Notes: generated from the letters alone by a model not told the origin. Shown: positions 1 to 8,388, counted from the first letter of the stretch. The stretch is DNA of 16,418 nt from Nocardioides sp. (GCA_003519585.1 DOWL01000246.1:16101-32518), one strand, 5' to 3'. A program made the numbers and translations.

Positions 1-49
1 TCGGCTGACCGACGAAACTCGCGCAGTTGCGACGTGACGAACCGCAGGC

Positions 50-502
50 TCAGACCAGCAGGAACGGCAGCGCGAAGACGGCGACGACCAGCGCGAGGAC
101 CACGACCAACATCACGCTGAAGAAGATCCCGCCCGGGCGTCGCTGCTTGTGGTGGCCGATGGCGCCGCGGCTGAACTGGTGCATCGGCGCTGCGTAGAAG
201 ACCGGCACCTGGCCGCCGTCGGGGACGGTGGTCTCGAGGCTCGCGCGGCCGTACGGGCGCAGCCAGCGGCAGTTGACGTCGATCCGGTTGGGGCCGGCGT
301 GCACGGGGATCACGTTGGCGCCGTAGTGGGCCGGCACCCGCCACCCGTTCACCTGGACCGTGGGCGTGATCATGCTGCTGGTCATCGGGTTTCCCTGCAG
401 GGTGAGCAGGAGCCAGCCCATCGGCCGCGGCGCCACGGGTGGCGGCAGGTTCGAAGGCCCCGGGCGGCCCAACGGCGGGCCGGGTGGAGGCGGCTGGCTC
501 AT
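50..502 (-). CDS. Small proline-rich protein with C-terminal membrane anchor
   Basis: A 150-aa protein of unknown function. Residues 1-28 are rich in Pro and Gly. Residues about 29-110 look like a compact beta domain (VPAHYGANVIPV, then VPVFYAAP), of a kind I recall from uncharacterised actinobacterial proteins. A basic stretch (HHKQRRPGG, 117-125) is followed by a single strong hydrophobic segment at 126-149 that ends the protein. Topology is therefore probably N-terminus and beta domain in the cytoplasm, with a tail anchor in the membrane. The ATG at 502 has a GGAG Shine-Dalgarno about 8 nt upstream. It lies 70 bp downstream of the XPB helicase on the same strand, so it may be the last gene of that operon, though a separate promoter in the gap cannot be excluded. 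Function is not assigned. Confidence 0.7.
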   Translation of the reverse strand: MSQPPPPGPPLGRPGPSNLPPPVAPRPMGWLLLTLQGNPMTSSMITPTVQVNGWRVPAHYGANVIPVHAGPNRIDVNCRWLRPYGRASLETTVPDGGQVPVFYAAPMHQFSRGAIGHHKQRRPGGIFFSVMLVVVLALVVAVFALPFLLV

Positions 503-572
503 GGACGTACTCCAGCACGACTACGCGGCCGCGCGGGCGACAACGGATCAGTCGTCCAGACCTGTCCCGCAA

Positions 573-2216
573 TCAAGCCGGCAGGTCCTCGGCGTCCACG
601 ATCCGGTAGGCGTAGCCCTGCTCGGCCAGGAAGCGCTGCCGGTTCTGGGCGAAGTCGGCGTCCACGGTGTCTCGGGAGACGATCGTGTAGAAGTGCGCGG
701 TCTTGCCCTCGCTCTTGGGCCGCAGCAGCCGGCCCAGCCGCTGCGCCTCCTCCTGGCGGGAGCCGAAGGAGCCGGAGACCTGGATCGCCACCTCCGCGGA
801 GGGCAGGTCGATGGAGAAGTTGGCGACCTTCGAGACCACGAGCAGTTCGACCTCGCCGTGGCGGAAGGCGTCGAAGAGCCGCTGGCGCTCCTTGACCGGG
901 GTCTCGCCCTTGATCACCGGGGCGTCGAGGGCCAGCGCTAGCTCGTCCAGCTGCTCGAGGTACTGGCCGATGACCAGCGTGGGCTGGCCCGCGTGCGAGG
1001 CGACCAGGTCGCGTACGACGCCCAGTTTCTGGTGCGTGCACGAGGCGATGCGGTAGCGCTCCTCCGGCTCGGAGGTCGCGTAGACGATCCGCTCGTCGGT
1101 GGGCAAGGTGACCCGCACCTCGACGCAGTCGGCCGGAGCGATCCAGCCCTGCGCCTCGATGTCCTTCCACGGTGCGTCGTACCGCTTGGGGCCGATCAGA
1201 GAGAACACGTCGCCCTCGCGGCCGTCCTCGCGGACCAGCGTCGCAGTCAGTCCGATCCGCCGACGGGCCTGCAGGTCGGCGGTCATCCGGAAGATCGGGG
1301 CCGGCAGCAGGTGCACCTCGTCGTAGACGATCAGCCCCCAGTCGCGGGCGTCGAGGAGCTCGAGGTGGCGGTAGACCCCCTGCCGCTTGGTGGTCATCAC
1401 CTGGTAGGTGGCGATGGTGACCGGGCGGATCTCCTTGACCGAGCCGGAGTATTCGCCGATCTCGTCCTCGGTGAGGGAGGTACGGCGGACCAACTCGTCC
1501 TTCCACTGCCGGGCGGAGACGGTGTTGGTGACCAGGATCAGCGTGGTCGCCTGGGCGTGGGCCATCGCGGCGGCCCCGACCAGCGTCTTGCCGGCCCCGC
1601 ACGGAAGCACGACCACTCCCGAGCCCCCGTGCCAGAACGACTCGGCGGCGTCGCGCTGATAGTCGCGCAGGGACCAGTCCTCCTCGGCCAGGGCGATGGG
1701 GTGCGCCTCGCCGTCGACGTACCCTGCATAGTCCTCGGCCGGCCAGCCCAGCTTGAGCAGCGCCTGCTTGAGGTTGCCGCGCTCGGAGCCGTGCACGACC
1801 ACGGTGTCGTCGTCGATCCGCGCACCGACCATGCCGGCGATCTTCTTGGCGCGGAGCACCTCCTCGAGCACCGGCCGGTCGTTGGAGACCAGGACCAGCC
1901 CGTGGGTCGGGTGCTTCTCCAGCCGCAGCCGCCCGTAGCGCGCCATCGTCTCGGCCACGTCGACCAGCAGCGCGTGCGGTACGGCGTAGCGGCTGTACTC
2001 GAGCAGCGTGTCGACCACCTGCTCGGCGTCGTGGCCGGCGGCCCGGGCGTTCCAGAGGCCGAGCGGGGTGAGCCGGTAGGTGTGGATGTGCTCGGGCGAG
2101 CGCTCGAGTTCGGCGAACGGCGCGATCGCCTTGCGACAGTCGGCGGCGCGCTCGTGGTCGACCTCGAGGAGCAGCGTCTTGTCCGACTGGACGATGAGGG
2201 GTCCGTCGTTGCTCAC
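573..2216 (-). CDS. XPB/ERCC3-type DNA repair helicase (SF2)
   Basis: A 547-aa superfamily-2 DNA helicase, close in length to mycobacterial XPB (Rv0861c). It should translocate 3'-5' using ATP and act in DNA repair or remodelling in the cytoplasm. Visible motifs are Walker A PCGAGKT (205-211), Walker B DEVH (299-302), motif III LTAT (323-326), the XPB-typical RED motif (R329-E330-D331) and motif VI QRLGRLLRP (492-500). Residues 1-130 form the N-terminal XPB domain seen in bacterial and archaeal homologues. The frame stays open upstream, but the sequence there is arginine-rich antisense of the zinc-finger gene. The GTG at 2216 overlaps that gene's TGA as GTGA, which fixes the start and implies translational coupling. 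No Bax1-like nuclease partner is visible here. The helicase identity is secure; the biological role of bacterial XPB is less so. Confidence 0.95.
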   Translation of the reverse strand: MSNDGPLIVQSDKTLLLEVDHERAADCRKAIAPFAELERSPEHIHTYRLTPLGLWNARAAGHDAEQVVDTLLEYSRYAVPHALLVDVAETMARYGRLRLEKHPTHGLVLVSNDRPVLEEVLRAKKIAGMVGARIDDDTVVVHGSERGNLKQALLKLGWPAEDYAGYVDGEAHPIALAEEDWSLRDYQRDAAESFWHGGSGVVVLPCGAGKTLVGAAAMAHAQATTLILVTNTVSARQWKDELVRRTSLTEDEIGEYSGSVKEIRPVTIATYQVMTTKRQGVYRHLELLDARDWGLIVYDEVHLLPAPIFRMTADLQARRRIGLTATLVREDGREGDVFSLIGPKRYDAPWKDIEAQGWIAPADCVEVRVTLPTDERIVYATSEPEERYRIASCTHQKLGVVRDLVASHAGQPTLVIGQYLEQLDELALALDAPVIKGETPVKERQRLFDAFRHGEVELLVVSKVANFSIDLPSAEVAIQVSGSFGSRQEEAQRLGRLLRPKSEGKTAHFYTIVSRDTVDADFAQNRQRFLAEQGYAYRIVDAEDLPA

Positions 2217-2743
2217 GCTGACGCGGCCACGGCTTTCTGCCGCGCGCGGTAGGCGGCGACGTTGGCGCGCGAGGAGCAGCGGTCGGAGCAGTAGCGCCGC
2301 GACTGGTTGGGCGAGGTGTCGACGTAGACGTTGGCGCACGGAACGGCGGCGCAGATACCGAGCCGGGTCGGTCCGAGGTCGCAGACCAGGTTGGCCAGCC
2401 CGAGGAGCGACTCGCCCACCAGCAGTTCGGCCACCGACTGCGACTTGGACGCCGCGTGGATGTGCAGGTGCTGGGGGTCGTGGGCGGAGATCTGCGGCGT
2501 GATCGGGTGCCGCACCATCAGCTCGTTGAGCCCGTCGACCACGCCAGCCGTGTCGCCCGCGGCCGAGGCTTCGAAGACCGGCCGCAGTTCGCGTTGGAAC
2601 TTGCGCAGCAGCATGCAGTCGCGATCGGAGCACTGGGCGACCAGCCACTCGCGATCGCCGAGGTGTGCCCGGAGCGCGTCGACGTCGCTGATATCCGCGT
2701 TGAGCAGCCCCGCCGAGCGCTCCGCGTAGCGGATGAAGTCCAC
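2213..2743 (-). CDS. CGNR-type zinc-finger protein with variant CSSR motif
   Basis: A 176-aa protein with the architecture of the ABATE/CGNR family: an alpha-helical N-terminal domain (about 1-120) and a C-terminal zinc-binding segment. Four cysteines (C131, C136, C152, C156) are spaced as in the family, with the usual DxSxNxSRRYCSxxC surroundings and an arginine-rich tail (YRARQK). The signature Cys-Gly-Asn-Arg is Cys-Ser-Ser-Arg at 156-159, so Gly and Asn are replaced while the metal ligand and Arg remain. Family members are usually treated as DNA-binding regulators. The start is GTG at 2743, 9 bp after the stop of the helicase-associated gene. The end overlaps the XPB start by 4 bp. Being placed between the helicase and its usual partner suggests a role linked to them, but that is inference. 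Confidence 0.85.
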   Translation of the reverse strand: MDFIRYAERSAGLLNADISDVDALRAHLGDREWLVAQCSDRDCMLLRKFQRELRPVFEASAAGDTAGVVDGLNELMVRHPITPQISAHDPQHLHIHAASKSQSVAELLVGESLLGLANLVCDLGPTRLGICAAVPCANVYVDTSPNQSRRYCSDRCSSRANVAAYRARQKAVAASA

Positions 2744-2752
2744 CTCACGAGT

Positions 2753-5026
2753 CTACGGGTGGTTCCCCGGGATGGGTCTTACCGTCGTGATCCGGTGGAC
2801 AGCGAACGTGCGTACGTCGTCCGAGCGCTGGTCGTGCGCGGTGAGCACGCCGCCCTCGACCGAGACCGGCTCGACGATCCGCTCGCTCCGCGTCCCGTGG
2901 TTGTCGACGTAGGCGATCAACACCGGTGCGCCGGTCTCGGCGGCTACCCGCAGCGCGGCCAATGAGCCCGAAGGGGAGAGCGGAGTGTCGGGTGTCTCCG
3001 GACGGGATGCCGCCGCGCGGTCACCGGAGCGGATCGCGGTGACGACCGCGGAGACGGTGGCGGTACGGCGTGCCGCCGCGGCTCCGCGACCCCGATGCTC
3101 CTTGGGGGTCCGGGCCCGGCGCGCGTCGGGACGCACCACGTGCACGGTGCCGTCCTCGGCCTCCACGACCGGAGCGGCGCCGAGCTCGCGCAGCCGAGGG
3201 AGCAGCAGGTCCAAGGGCATCGTGCTGATGAGCACCGTCGGCGCCAACCGGCGCAGGCCCAGTGGGGCGGCTTTCGGGTGGTGGAGCAGCTCGGTCAATG
3301 CGGTCTCGTCGTCGGCCCGCAGGTACGCCTCGGCGTGGCCGACCCGGACCGACCCGAAGGTCCGCGCGGTGTCGTCGACCAGGTAGCTCAGCGGCTGGGG
3401 GACCGGCGTCCGGGAGACCGATCCGATGAACTCGTGCAGCTCCACCGCGGTCCAGCCCGAGTCGAGTGCGCGGCGTACCGACCCCGGCGTGAACCGGTAG
3501 ACGGTGGCCCCACCGCGGGACTCGATGTCGGCGACGAGTTGGAGTCGGCGGGCCAGCTGTGACTCCAGCGGTCCGGGCGCGACCGCCGTCAGATCCGCCT
3601 GGAGCAGCACGTGGTCGACCGGCTCGGGAAGCAGTGCGGCCAGCCCCTTGCTCGCCCGTTCGTGCTCGCCCGCGAGCAGGTCGCGGGCGTAGCCGGCCAT
3701 CCCGTCGAGTCCGGTCAGGCCGAGCGTGGCTGCCTCGGTGACGGTCCAGAGGACCTGGTCGGCGCGGCTGCGGGGGCGTCGTGGCCGCTGCCACCGCAGC
3801 AGGGCGACCACCGACGGTAGGCCGGTCCCGGATGCCAGGCACTCGCCCTCGGGCAGGGCCGCGAGCGCGGCCAGGGTCATGGCGCGGGTCTCCGGCATGT
3901 GCATGCCGGAGAGTTCGGGCGCCAGTGCGTTCCACGGCTTGCCGGCGCTGTCTCGGGAGCCGACCAGCCCCGGCATCCGCGGACTGTCCAGCCAGGTCTG
4001 GGCCAGCGAGACCCATCGCTCGGCGGGCGGGCGCAGCACCCACGTGTCGGCGAGATCGGTGGGCAGCCACACGGGGTTGCCGGCGGCGTCCGCGACGGTG
4101 GCGAGCAAGCCGGCCGCCGAAGCGGTCTCGACGAGCAGCGCCGCCGTCGGCTCGTCGATGTGCAGCGCGGTCGCGGTCGCCTTGAGGTCGCGCACCCCCA
4201 GACCACCGCTGCGCAGCGCCCCTGGCGGGTCGGCGCTCCAGCGGTCGAGCAGCAGTTCGATGCGGCGTACGGCTTCGAACGCCGCCCCGGCCGCGATCGA
4301 GTCGATCTGCGCGGCGGTCCGTGAGGTGGTGGCCGGCTGGGGCACCTCGTCGGTGCGGTCGGCGGTCGTGTGTCCGCCCCGAAGCGCCAGGCCCACCTCG
4401 CCGGGCACGACCAGGGTGCCGGTCCCGCGCGGCACCAGCAGTCGCCGGGACAGCAGTTCCTCGGCTGGAGTGGTGGCGTCCTCGGGCATCACCGTGTGCC
4501 GGGCACCGTTCGCGGTTGCCTCGCCACCGGCGGCGAAGACGTGGTCGAGCATGGCGCGTGCGGGCTCCGAAAGCTCGGCCAGCCGGGCCGCCACCTCGGC
4601 CGCCGGTGGCGTGGGCGAGGAGCACGTCCGCAGCCCGCTCACTCCGGCCTCCGGGCCGCCGACCAGCCCCTCCGCCACCCCACTGAGCGGTCGGAGTCCG
4701 CCGGTCGACTCCCAGACCAGCGCCAGGTCGAGCAGCCGGTCGATCGCGTGCTCGACCTCCGTCAGGTCGGCGTTGACCAGCGGTGTCAACGCCGTACGTG
4801 ACGTTTGACCGCAGACGGCCAGGGCATCTAGAACGGAGAGTTCGAGGCGCGTGAGCTGGTCGAGCGCACGCAGGAGCGAGGACCGGGTCGTGGCCCGGGA
4901 GGCCAACTGGCCGGAGTCATGAGGAGCAGGGGTGGCCAGGTCAGGACGCTCGGTGAGCAGCCGGGACAGCCGGTCGTCCGGCCAGCTGCGCAGCTGGTCG
5001 GCGAGCGATCGGTACCCCTCGGTCAT
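2753..5026 (-). CDS. Helicase-associated protein with C-terminal WYL-like domain
   Basis: A 757-aa protein resembling the conserved actinobacterial partner encoded next to XPB (Rv0862c type, about 756 aa). The N-terminal half is helical and poorly characterised, with winged-helix-like stretches around 55-110 and 275-330. Residues about 468-632 match the helicase C-terminal-3/XPB-associated fold (from [12 protein letters not shown] onward, with [16 protein letters not shown]). After a charged linker (635-680), residues about 688-752 form a WYL-like beta domain ([19 protein letters not shown]), a module that often binds ligands or nucleic acids in regulators. The ATG at 5026 sits exactly 7 nt after a TAGGAT -10, so the mRNA is probably leaderless and this is the first gene of the operon. 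It may bind or regulate the helicase; the mechanism is unknown. The frame extends upstream, but only antisense to the phosphatase gene. Confidence 0.88.
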   Translation of the reverse strand: MTEGYRSLADQLRSWPDDRLSRLLTERPDLATPAPHDSGQLASRATTRSSLLRALDQLTRLELSVLDALAVCGQTSRTALTPLVNADLTEVEHAIDRLLDLALVWESTGGLRPLSGVAEGLVGGPEAGVSGLRTCSSPTPPAAEVAARLAELSEPARAMLDHVFAAGGEATANGARHTVMPEDATTPAEELLSRRLLVPRGTGTLVVPGEVGLALRGGHTTADRTDEVPQPATTSRTAAQIDSIAAGAAFEAVRRIELLLDRWSADPPGALRSGGLGVRDLKATATALHIDEPTAALLVETASAAGLLATVADAAGNPVWLPTDLADTWVLRPPAERWVSLAQTWLDSPRMPGLVGSRDSAGKPWNALAPELSGMHMPETRAMTLAALAALPEGECLASGTGLPSVVALLRWQRPRRPRSRADQVLWTVTEAATLGLTGLDGMAGYARDLLAGEHERASKGLAALLPEPVDHVLLQADLTAVAPGPLESQLARRLQLVADIESRGGATVYRFTPGSVRRALDSGWTAVELHEFIGSVSRTPVPQPLSYLVDDTARTFGSVRVGHAEAYLRADDETALTELLHHPKAAPLGLRRLAPTVLISTMPLDLLLPRLRELGAAPVVEAEDGTVHVVRPDARRARTPKEHRGRGAAAARRTATVSAVVTAIRSGDRAAASRPETPDTPLSPSGSLAALRVAAETGAPVLIAYVDNHGTRSERIVEPVSVEGGVLTAHDQRSDDVRTFAVHRITTVRPIPGNHP

Positions 5027-5033
5027 CCCACCA

Positions 5034-5039
5034 ATCCTA
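5034..5039 (-). promoter_or_regulatory. Leaderless -10 (TAGGAT) for the helicase operon
   Basis: On the minus strand TAGGAT is followed by the 7-nt spacer TGGTGGG and then the ATG at 5026. This fits an actinobacterial TANNNT -10 with transcription starting at the start codon. No convincing -35 is seen. The element shares the CCTAGG palindrome (5036-5041) with the opposite promoter. Confidence 0.55.
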
Positions 5040-5043
5040 GGAA
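5038..5043 (+). promoter_or_regulatory. Leaderless -10-like element (TAGGAA) for the phosphatase operon
   Basis: TAGGAA is followed by the 7-nt spacer CTAGTCG and then the GTG at 5051, mirroring the geometry of the opposite strand. The final base departs from TANNNT, so this side may be the weaker promoter. It overlaps the minus-strand -10 by 2 bp, so the two promoters should compete for polymerase. Confidence 0.45.
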
Positions 5044-5050
5044 CTAGTCG

Positions 5051-5875
5051 GTGACCCCCGTCGAGTTGCACCACGGGGCGGCCACCGACGTCGGGCTGCT
5101 CCGCGAGACCAACGAGGATGCGTTCCTCGTCGCCCCACCCGTCTTCGTCGTCGCCGACGGCATGGGCGGACACGAGAGCGGCGACGTCGCGAGCCGGATC
5201 GTCGTGGAGGAGTTCGCCCGGTTGGCCGACGCGGGCTACGACCCGACCGCGGGCGACGTCGCCGTACGTGACGCTCTCGAGGCGAGCCAACATCGGATCA
5301 CGGAGTACGCCGCCGCGGGTGACGGCATCCGCGGCGGCGGGCCGCGCCGTACCCCCGGCACGACCGTCGTCGCCGCCCTGCTCGTCGAGAGCGAGGGTGC
5401 GCCGGCCTGGCTGCTGGTCAACCTCGGCGACTCGCGGATCTACGCGCTCAGCGGCGGCGTGCTGCGCCAGGTCAGCACCGACCACAGCGTGGTGCAGGAG
5501 CTGATCGACGCGGGGCAGATCACCGAGTCCGAGGCCGCCCGCCACCCCGAACGCCATGTGATCACCCGGGCCCTGGGCGGTCCGCGCCTCGAGCCGGCCG
5601 ACTACTTCGTGGTGCCCGTGCGCGAGGTCGAGCGGTTGTTGCTGTGCAGTGACGGGATCAGCGGCCTGATCGGGGACGCGCAGATCGCCGAGGTCCTCGC
5701 GGGCCCGCCCGACCCCGGTGCGGCCGCCGACGCACTGGTCGCGGCTGCCCTGGCCGCAGGGGGTGAGGACAACGCGACCGCTGTCGTGGTCGATGTGGTG
5801 GGATTGGTGCCCGACGAGGACGACGACTCCGAGCGACAGCGCGCGAGTCTCGAGCAACTGGGGGCGTTGCCGTGA
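5051..5875 (+). CDS. PP2C-family serine/threonine protein phosphatase
   Basis: A 274-aa metal-dependent (PPM/PP2C) phosphatase that removes phosphate from Ser/Thr residues. All family motifs are present: NED (21-23), the metal-binding DGMGGHESG (36-44), TPGTT (101-105), GDSRIY (126-131), CSDGISGL (199-206) and the last metal site GEDN (238-241). Unlike mycobacterial PstP there is no transmembrane helix or extracellular domain, so it should be cytoplasmic. Residues 254-274 are an acidic tail. The start is GTG at 5051 with no Shine-Dalgarno and a -10-like hexamer 7 nt upstream, suggesting leaderless translation. The TGA overlaps the GTG of the next gene (GTGA, 5872-5875). Its likely substrates are phosphothreonine proteins, including the two FHA proteins downstream; that link is inferred from context. 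Confidence 0.95.
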   Translation: MTPVELHHGAATDVGLLRETNEDAFLVAPPVFVVADGMGGHESGDVASRIVVEEFARLADAGYDPTAGDVAVRDALEASQHRITEYAAAGDGIRGGGPRRTPGTTVVAALLVESEGAPAWLLVNLGDSRIYALSGGVLRQVSTDHSVVQELIDAGQITESEAARHPERHVITRALGGPRLEPADYFVVPVREVERLLLCSDGISGLIGDAQIAEVLAGPPDPGAAADALVAAALAAGGEDNATAVVVDVVGLVPDEDDDSERQRASLEQLGALP

Positions 5876-7014
5876 GCGGAGAGGGCAGGTCCGTGCGCTC
5901 CTATCGCCCGGGGGAGTGGTTCGCGATCGTGGGTGAGCGCGCGGTCGTCATCCTGCCGCCGACCGAGAAGTCCCGCGTCGCTGCATTGTGGGAGCTCGTC
6001 GACGGTGGTGCCGGCTTCGACGTCACCCTCGATGCCCTCATCTCCGGCGGACTGCGCGACCTGCCGGCGTTCGTCCTGGTCAGCACCGGCGAGGGCGAGA
6101 CCCGGGTTGTCATCCGCGGCCCGGCCCGCGCCGAGTTCCGCGTCGGCGGTGAGTCCGTCCGGCTCGAGGGGTCCAACGCCACGACCTGGGTGGAGCGCTC
6201 GCTGGCCGACGTCGACCGGATGAGCATCGTGCTGCGTCCGGAGGACCCGCTCGCCGACGAGCCGCCGACGTACACGGTCGACGGCGGGCTGTTCCGCATC
6301 TCCCGACTCGACGAGACTCCCGCGCACGAGGGTCCCGACGAGCTGTCCGAGGTGCCGGCGTACGAGGCGGAGTTCCCGCTCGACGAGAACGACCCCCTGG
6401 GCATCGACCTGATTCCCGGGTTCGGGTACGACGACGATGCCGATGAGCCGGCCGCGCCGGTCCGCTCGCCCGAGCCGCCGAGTTGGACGCCGGCCCCGGT
6501 CGGACCGCCACCGCCACCGCCGCCGATCCCACCGCCACCGCCGCCGATCGATTCCGGGCACGCTCCGCTCGAACCGGCCGACGAGACCGACCATGACGGC
6601 CTCACGATCACCGGTGCCTGGCATCCTCCGGCGGGCGAACCCGCGGCTCCCGACAGCGCGGTCCCGGTGGCGCGGCTCGTCATCTCCAACGGTGATGTCG
6701 TCGACGTCGACCGGGCGATCGTGATCGGCCGGGCGCCGGAGACGCGCAGGTTCGACGACGGAGAGCAGCCGCGACTGGTCACCGTCCCCAGCCCGCACCT
6801 CGAGATCTCCTCGACGCACGTCGAGGTCCGACCCGGCACCGGTGCCGACCTCGGCACCGCGGTGGCGACCGACCTCGGGTCGACCAACGGCACCGTGCTG
6901 GTGCAACCGGGGCTGGGGCCCGAGGAGCTCGCGCCCGGGGTGGCCGTGCAGCTGATGCCCGGTGCGCTCATCGACCTCGGCGACGGCGTGACCATCCAGG
7001 TCATGGCACCGTGA
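5872..7014 (+). CDS. FHA-domain protein with proline-rich linker
   Basis: A 380-aa cytoplasmic adaptor with a forkhead-associated domain, which binds phosphothreonine peptides. Residues 1-125 form a conserved-looking N-terminal domain of unknown function. Residues 125-245 are an acidic, proline-rich and probably disordered linker containing a duplicated PPPPPPI block (213-226). The FHA domain spans about 268-378, with GR (286-287), the phosphopeptide-binding SSTH (313-316) and DLGSTNGT (334-341). The segment [16 protein letters not shown] (234-249) has acidic residues before Thr245, reminiscent of phosphoacceptor sites in FHA proteins such as GarA; this is speculative. Both ends overlap neighbours by 4 bp (GTGA), so translation is coupled to the phosphatase and to the RDD/FHA gene. 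There is no transmembrane segment. Confidence 0.92.
   Translation: MSGEGRSVRSYRPGEWFAIVGERAVVILPPTEKSRVAALWELVDGGAGFDVTLDALISGGLRDLPAFVLVSTGEGETRVVIRGPARAEFRVGGESVRLEGSNATTWVERSLADVDRMSIVLRPEDPLADEPPTYTVDGGLFRISRLDETPAHEGPDELSEVPAYEAEFPLDENDPLGIDLIPGFGYDDDADEPAAPVRSPEPPSWTPAPVGPPPPPPPIPPPPPPIDSGHAPLEPADETDHDGLTITGAWHPPAGEPAAPDSAVPVARLVISNGDVVDVDRAIVIGRAPETRRFDDGEQPRLVTVPSPHLEISSTHVEVRPGTGADLGTAVATDLGSTNGTVLVQPGLGPEELAPGVAVQLMPGALIDLGDGVTIQVMAP
6508..6549 (+). repeat. Perfect 21-bp tandem duplication in the FHA linker
   Basis: Two identical 21-bp units (6508-6528 and 6529-6549) lie head to tail, in frame. Each encodes six prolines and an isoleucine (residues 213-219 and 220-226). The perfect nucleotide identity suggests a recent duplication or slippage in a disordered linker, so copy number may vary between strains. 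Confidence 0.9.
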
Positions 7015-7934
7015 CCGACACCTCCCTCGCTCCTCGTCCGGTCGAGGGGCAGACCGACGCGCTTCTCGTCGCGGACGCCGACCGCCGGTTCTACGCCTTC
7101 GTGATCGACACGTTGGCGGTGGCGGGCGCCATGTCCGCTGCGGCGTACGCCGCCCAAGCGCCCGCCGCGGTCCTGGGCGCGGTCGCGCTCGTCGGAGTCT
7201 TCGGCGCCCTGCTAGCCGGCGGGTTCGGTGTGACCCCGGGCAAGGCACTGCTCGGCCTGCGGGTGCTGTCGGTCGAGGATGCGCGGCCGATCGGCTTCCC
7301 GCGAGCCGCTCTGCGCACCGCCATCCTCGGTATGGCCACCCTCCCGACAGCCGGGTTGGGCGCGGCCGCGCTCGCCCGCACCGCGCTGGTCGACCCCAGC
7401 GGTTGGCGGCGTGGCTGGCACGACCTGCGGACCGGCTCGGTCGTCGTGGACGTCCGCACCACGCCGGTGCTCGCCGTACCTCCGGTCGAGCCGCCGCAGA
7501 CGGTCGTCAACCTCACCGCGATGCGGCTGGTGCCTGCCGCTCCGACTCCGCCCGAGCATGCCGACCTCCGCGGCCCACGGCAGACAGCTCCGACGGCGCC
7601 CGCGCGCTGGCAGGTCGCCTTCGACACCGGTGAGGCGTTCGAGGTCCGTGGCGTGACCCTGGTCGGCCGGCAGCCCGAAGCCCGTGCAGGCGAGCCCGCA
7701 CCGCTGACGGTGGCCCTGCCCTCCGGCGACCTGAGCCTCTCGAAGACCCATGCGCAGTTCGAGGTCGCCCCCGACGGTGCTCTCGTGGTCATGGACCGCG
7801 GCTCGACCAACGGCTCGACCCTTATCCGGCAAGGCGTGACCAAGGCCCTGGTCGGTGGCCGGCCGGCGACGCTCCGCGACGGCGACCGGGTGCGATTCGG
7901 TGACCGTGAGATGCGGGTGGCCCGCCTGTCATGA
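7011..7934 (+). CDS. RDD-family membrane protein fused to an FHA domain
   Basis: A 307-aa two-domain protein. Residues 20-147 form an RDD membrane domain, with DRRFYAFVIDTL (24-35), the central TPGKALLGLRV (75-85), R102 and the closing WHDLRTGSVVV (136-146). Hydrophobic helices lie near 28-48, 52-72 and 103-124. A Pro-rich linker (150-198) leads to a C-terminal FHA domain (200-304) with GR (219-220), SKTH (244-247) and DRGSTNGS (262-269). The FHA domain should face the cytoplasm and tether phosphothreonine proteins to the membrane. The GTG start overlaps the upstream FHA gene's stop by 4 bp. With the PP2C phosphatase this makes a read-and-erase phosphothreonine module; no Ser/Thr kinase is encoded in the window. 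RDD domains have been linked to transport in some bacteria, but the function here is unknown. Confidence 0.92.
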   Translation: MTDTSLAPRPVEGQTDALLVADADRRFYAFVIDTLAVAGAMSAAAYAAQAPAAVLGAVALVGVFGALLAGGFGVTPGKALLGLRVLSVEDARPIGFPRAALRTAILGMATLPTAGLGAAALARTALVDPSGWRRGWHDLRTGSVVVDVRTTPVLAVPPVEPPQTVVNLTAMRLVPAAPTPPEHADLRGPRQTAPTAPARWQVAFDTGEAFEVRGVTLVGRQPEARAGEPAPLTVALPSGDLSLSKTHAQFEVAPDGALVVMDRGSTNGSTLIRQGVTKALVGGRPATLRDGDRVRFGDREMRVARLS

Positions 7935-7980
7935 CCCCGGATCCCTCGACGGGGAAGCCGTTCCGTGACAAGTTCGTCCC

Positions 7981-8388
7981 GTGAGCTTCGAGTACTCCCG
8001 CACCGTGACCACGTCCGCCACCGCACACGACGTCTGGAAACTGTGGAGCGATCCGGGCAGTTGGCACTGCTGGGACCCGTCAGTGGAATCGGTGGCGCTG
8101 GAGGGACACTTCGCCGAGGGCGCGGCCGGCACCATGGTCCTCGCCGGCGGCATCGAGGTCCCGGTGACCCTCGAACTCGTCGAGCCCGGGGCGCGCTACC
8201 TCGACCGGCTCGAGATGGGTGACCTGCGGATCCACGTCGACCACGTGGTCAAGGACGCCGCCGGTGGAGCCGAAGTCACCGTGAGCACCTACGTCACCGG
8301 TCCCGGCGCCGAGGACATCGGACCGATGGTCACCGCCGACGCACCCAAGGCGATGGACGCCCTCTGCGCCATGGCCGAGGGTCGCTGA
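7981..8388 (+). CDS. SRPBCC-family protein
   Basis: A 135-aa soluble protein with the START/Bet v1-like (SRPBCC) pattern: an N-terminal strand (FEYSRTVTTSATAHDVWKLW), the characteristic WHCWDPSVESV (27-37), central strands with GGxxxPVTLELVE, and a C-terminal helix (APKAMDALCAMAEG). Such proteins bind hydrophobic ligands; no ligand can be deduced. The GTG at 7981 is the best start. It lies 46 bp after the RDD/FHA gene on the same strand, so it may be co-transcribed, but no functional tie is evident. Its stop is 7 bp from the stop of the convergent racemase gene. Confidence 0.8.
   Translation: MSFEYSRTVTTSATAHDVWKLWSDPGSWHCWDPSVESVALEGHFAEGAAGTMVLAGGIEVPVTLELVEPGARYLDRLEMGDLRIHVDHVVKDAAGGAEVTVSTYVTGPGAEDIGPMVTADAPKAMDALCAMAEGR

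Noticed and set aside
2217..2648. An arginine-rich N-terminal extension of the XPB helicase
   Set aside because: It is the out-of-frame shadow of the CGNR gene. The GTG at 2216 overlaps that gene's stop and starts the XPB domain directly.
5027..5857. A 277-residue N-terminal extension of the helicase-associated protein
   Set aside because: It is antisense to the secure PP2C gene, and the ATG at 5026 gives the family's usual length and has a -10 at the right spacing.
5602..7248. Long minus-strand open frames opposite the phosphatase and FHA genes
   Set aside because: They are Arg/Gly/Ser-rich with no recognisable domain, and the plus-strand products have complete conserved motifs.
5051..7934. 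Part of a type VII secretion locus
   Set aside because: FHA proteins can occur near such loci, but no EccC-type ATPase, EccD or WXG100 gene is present in the window.
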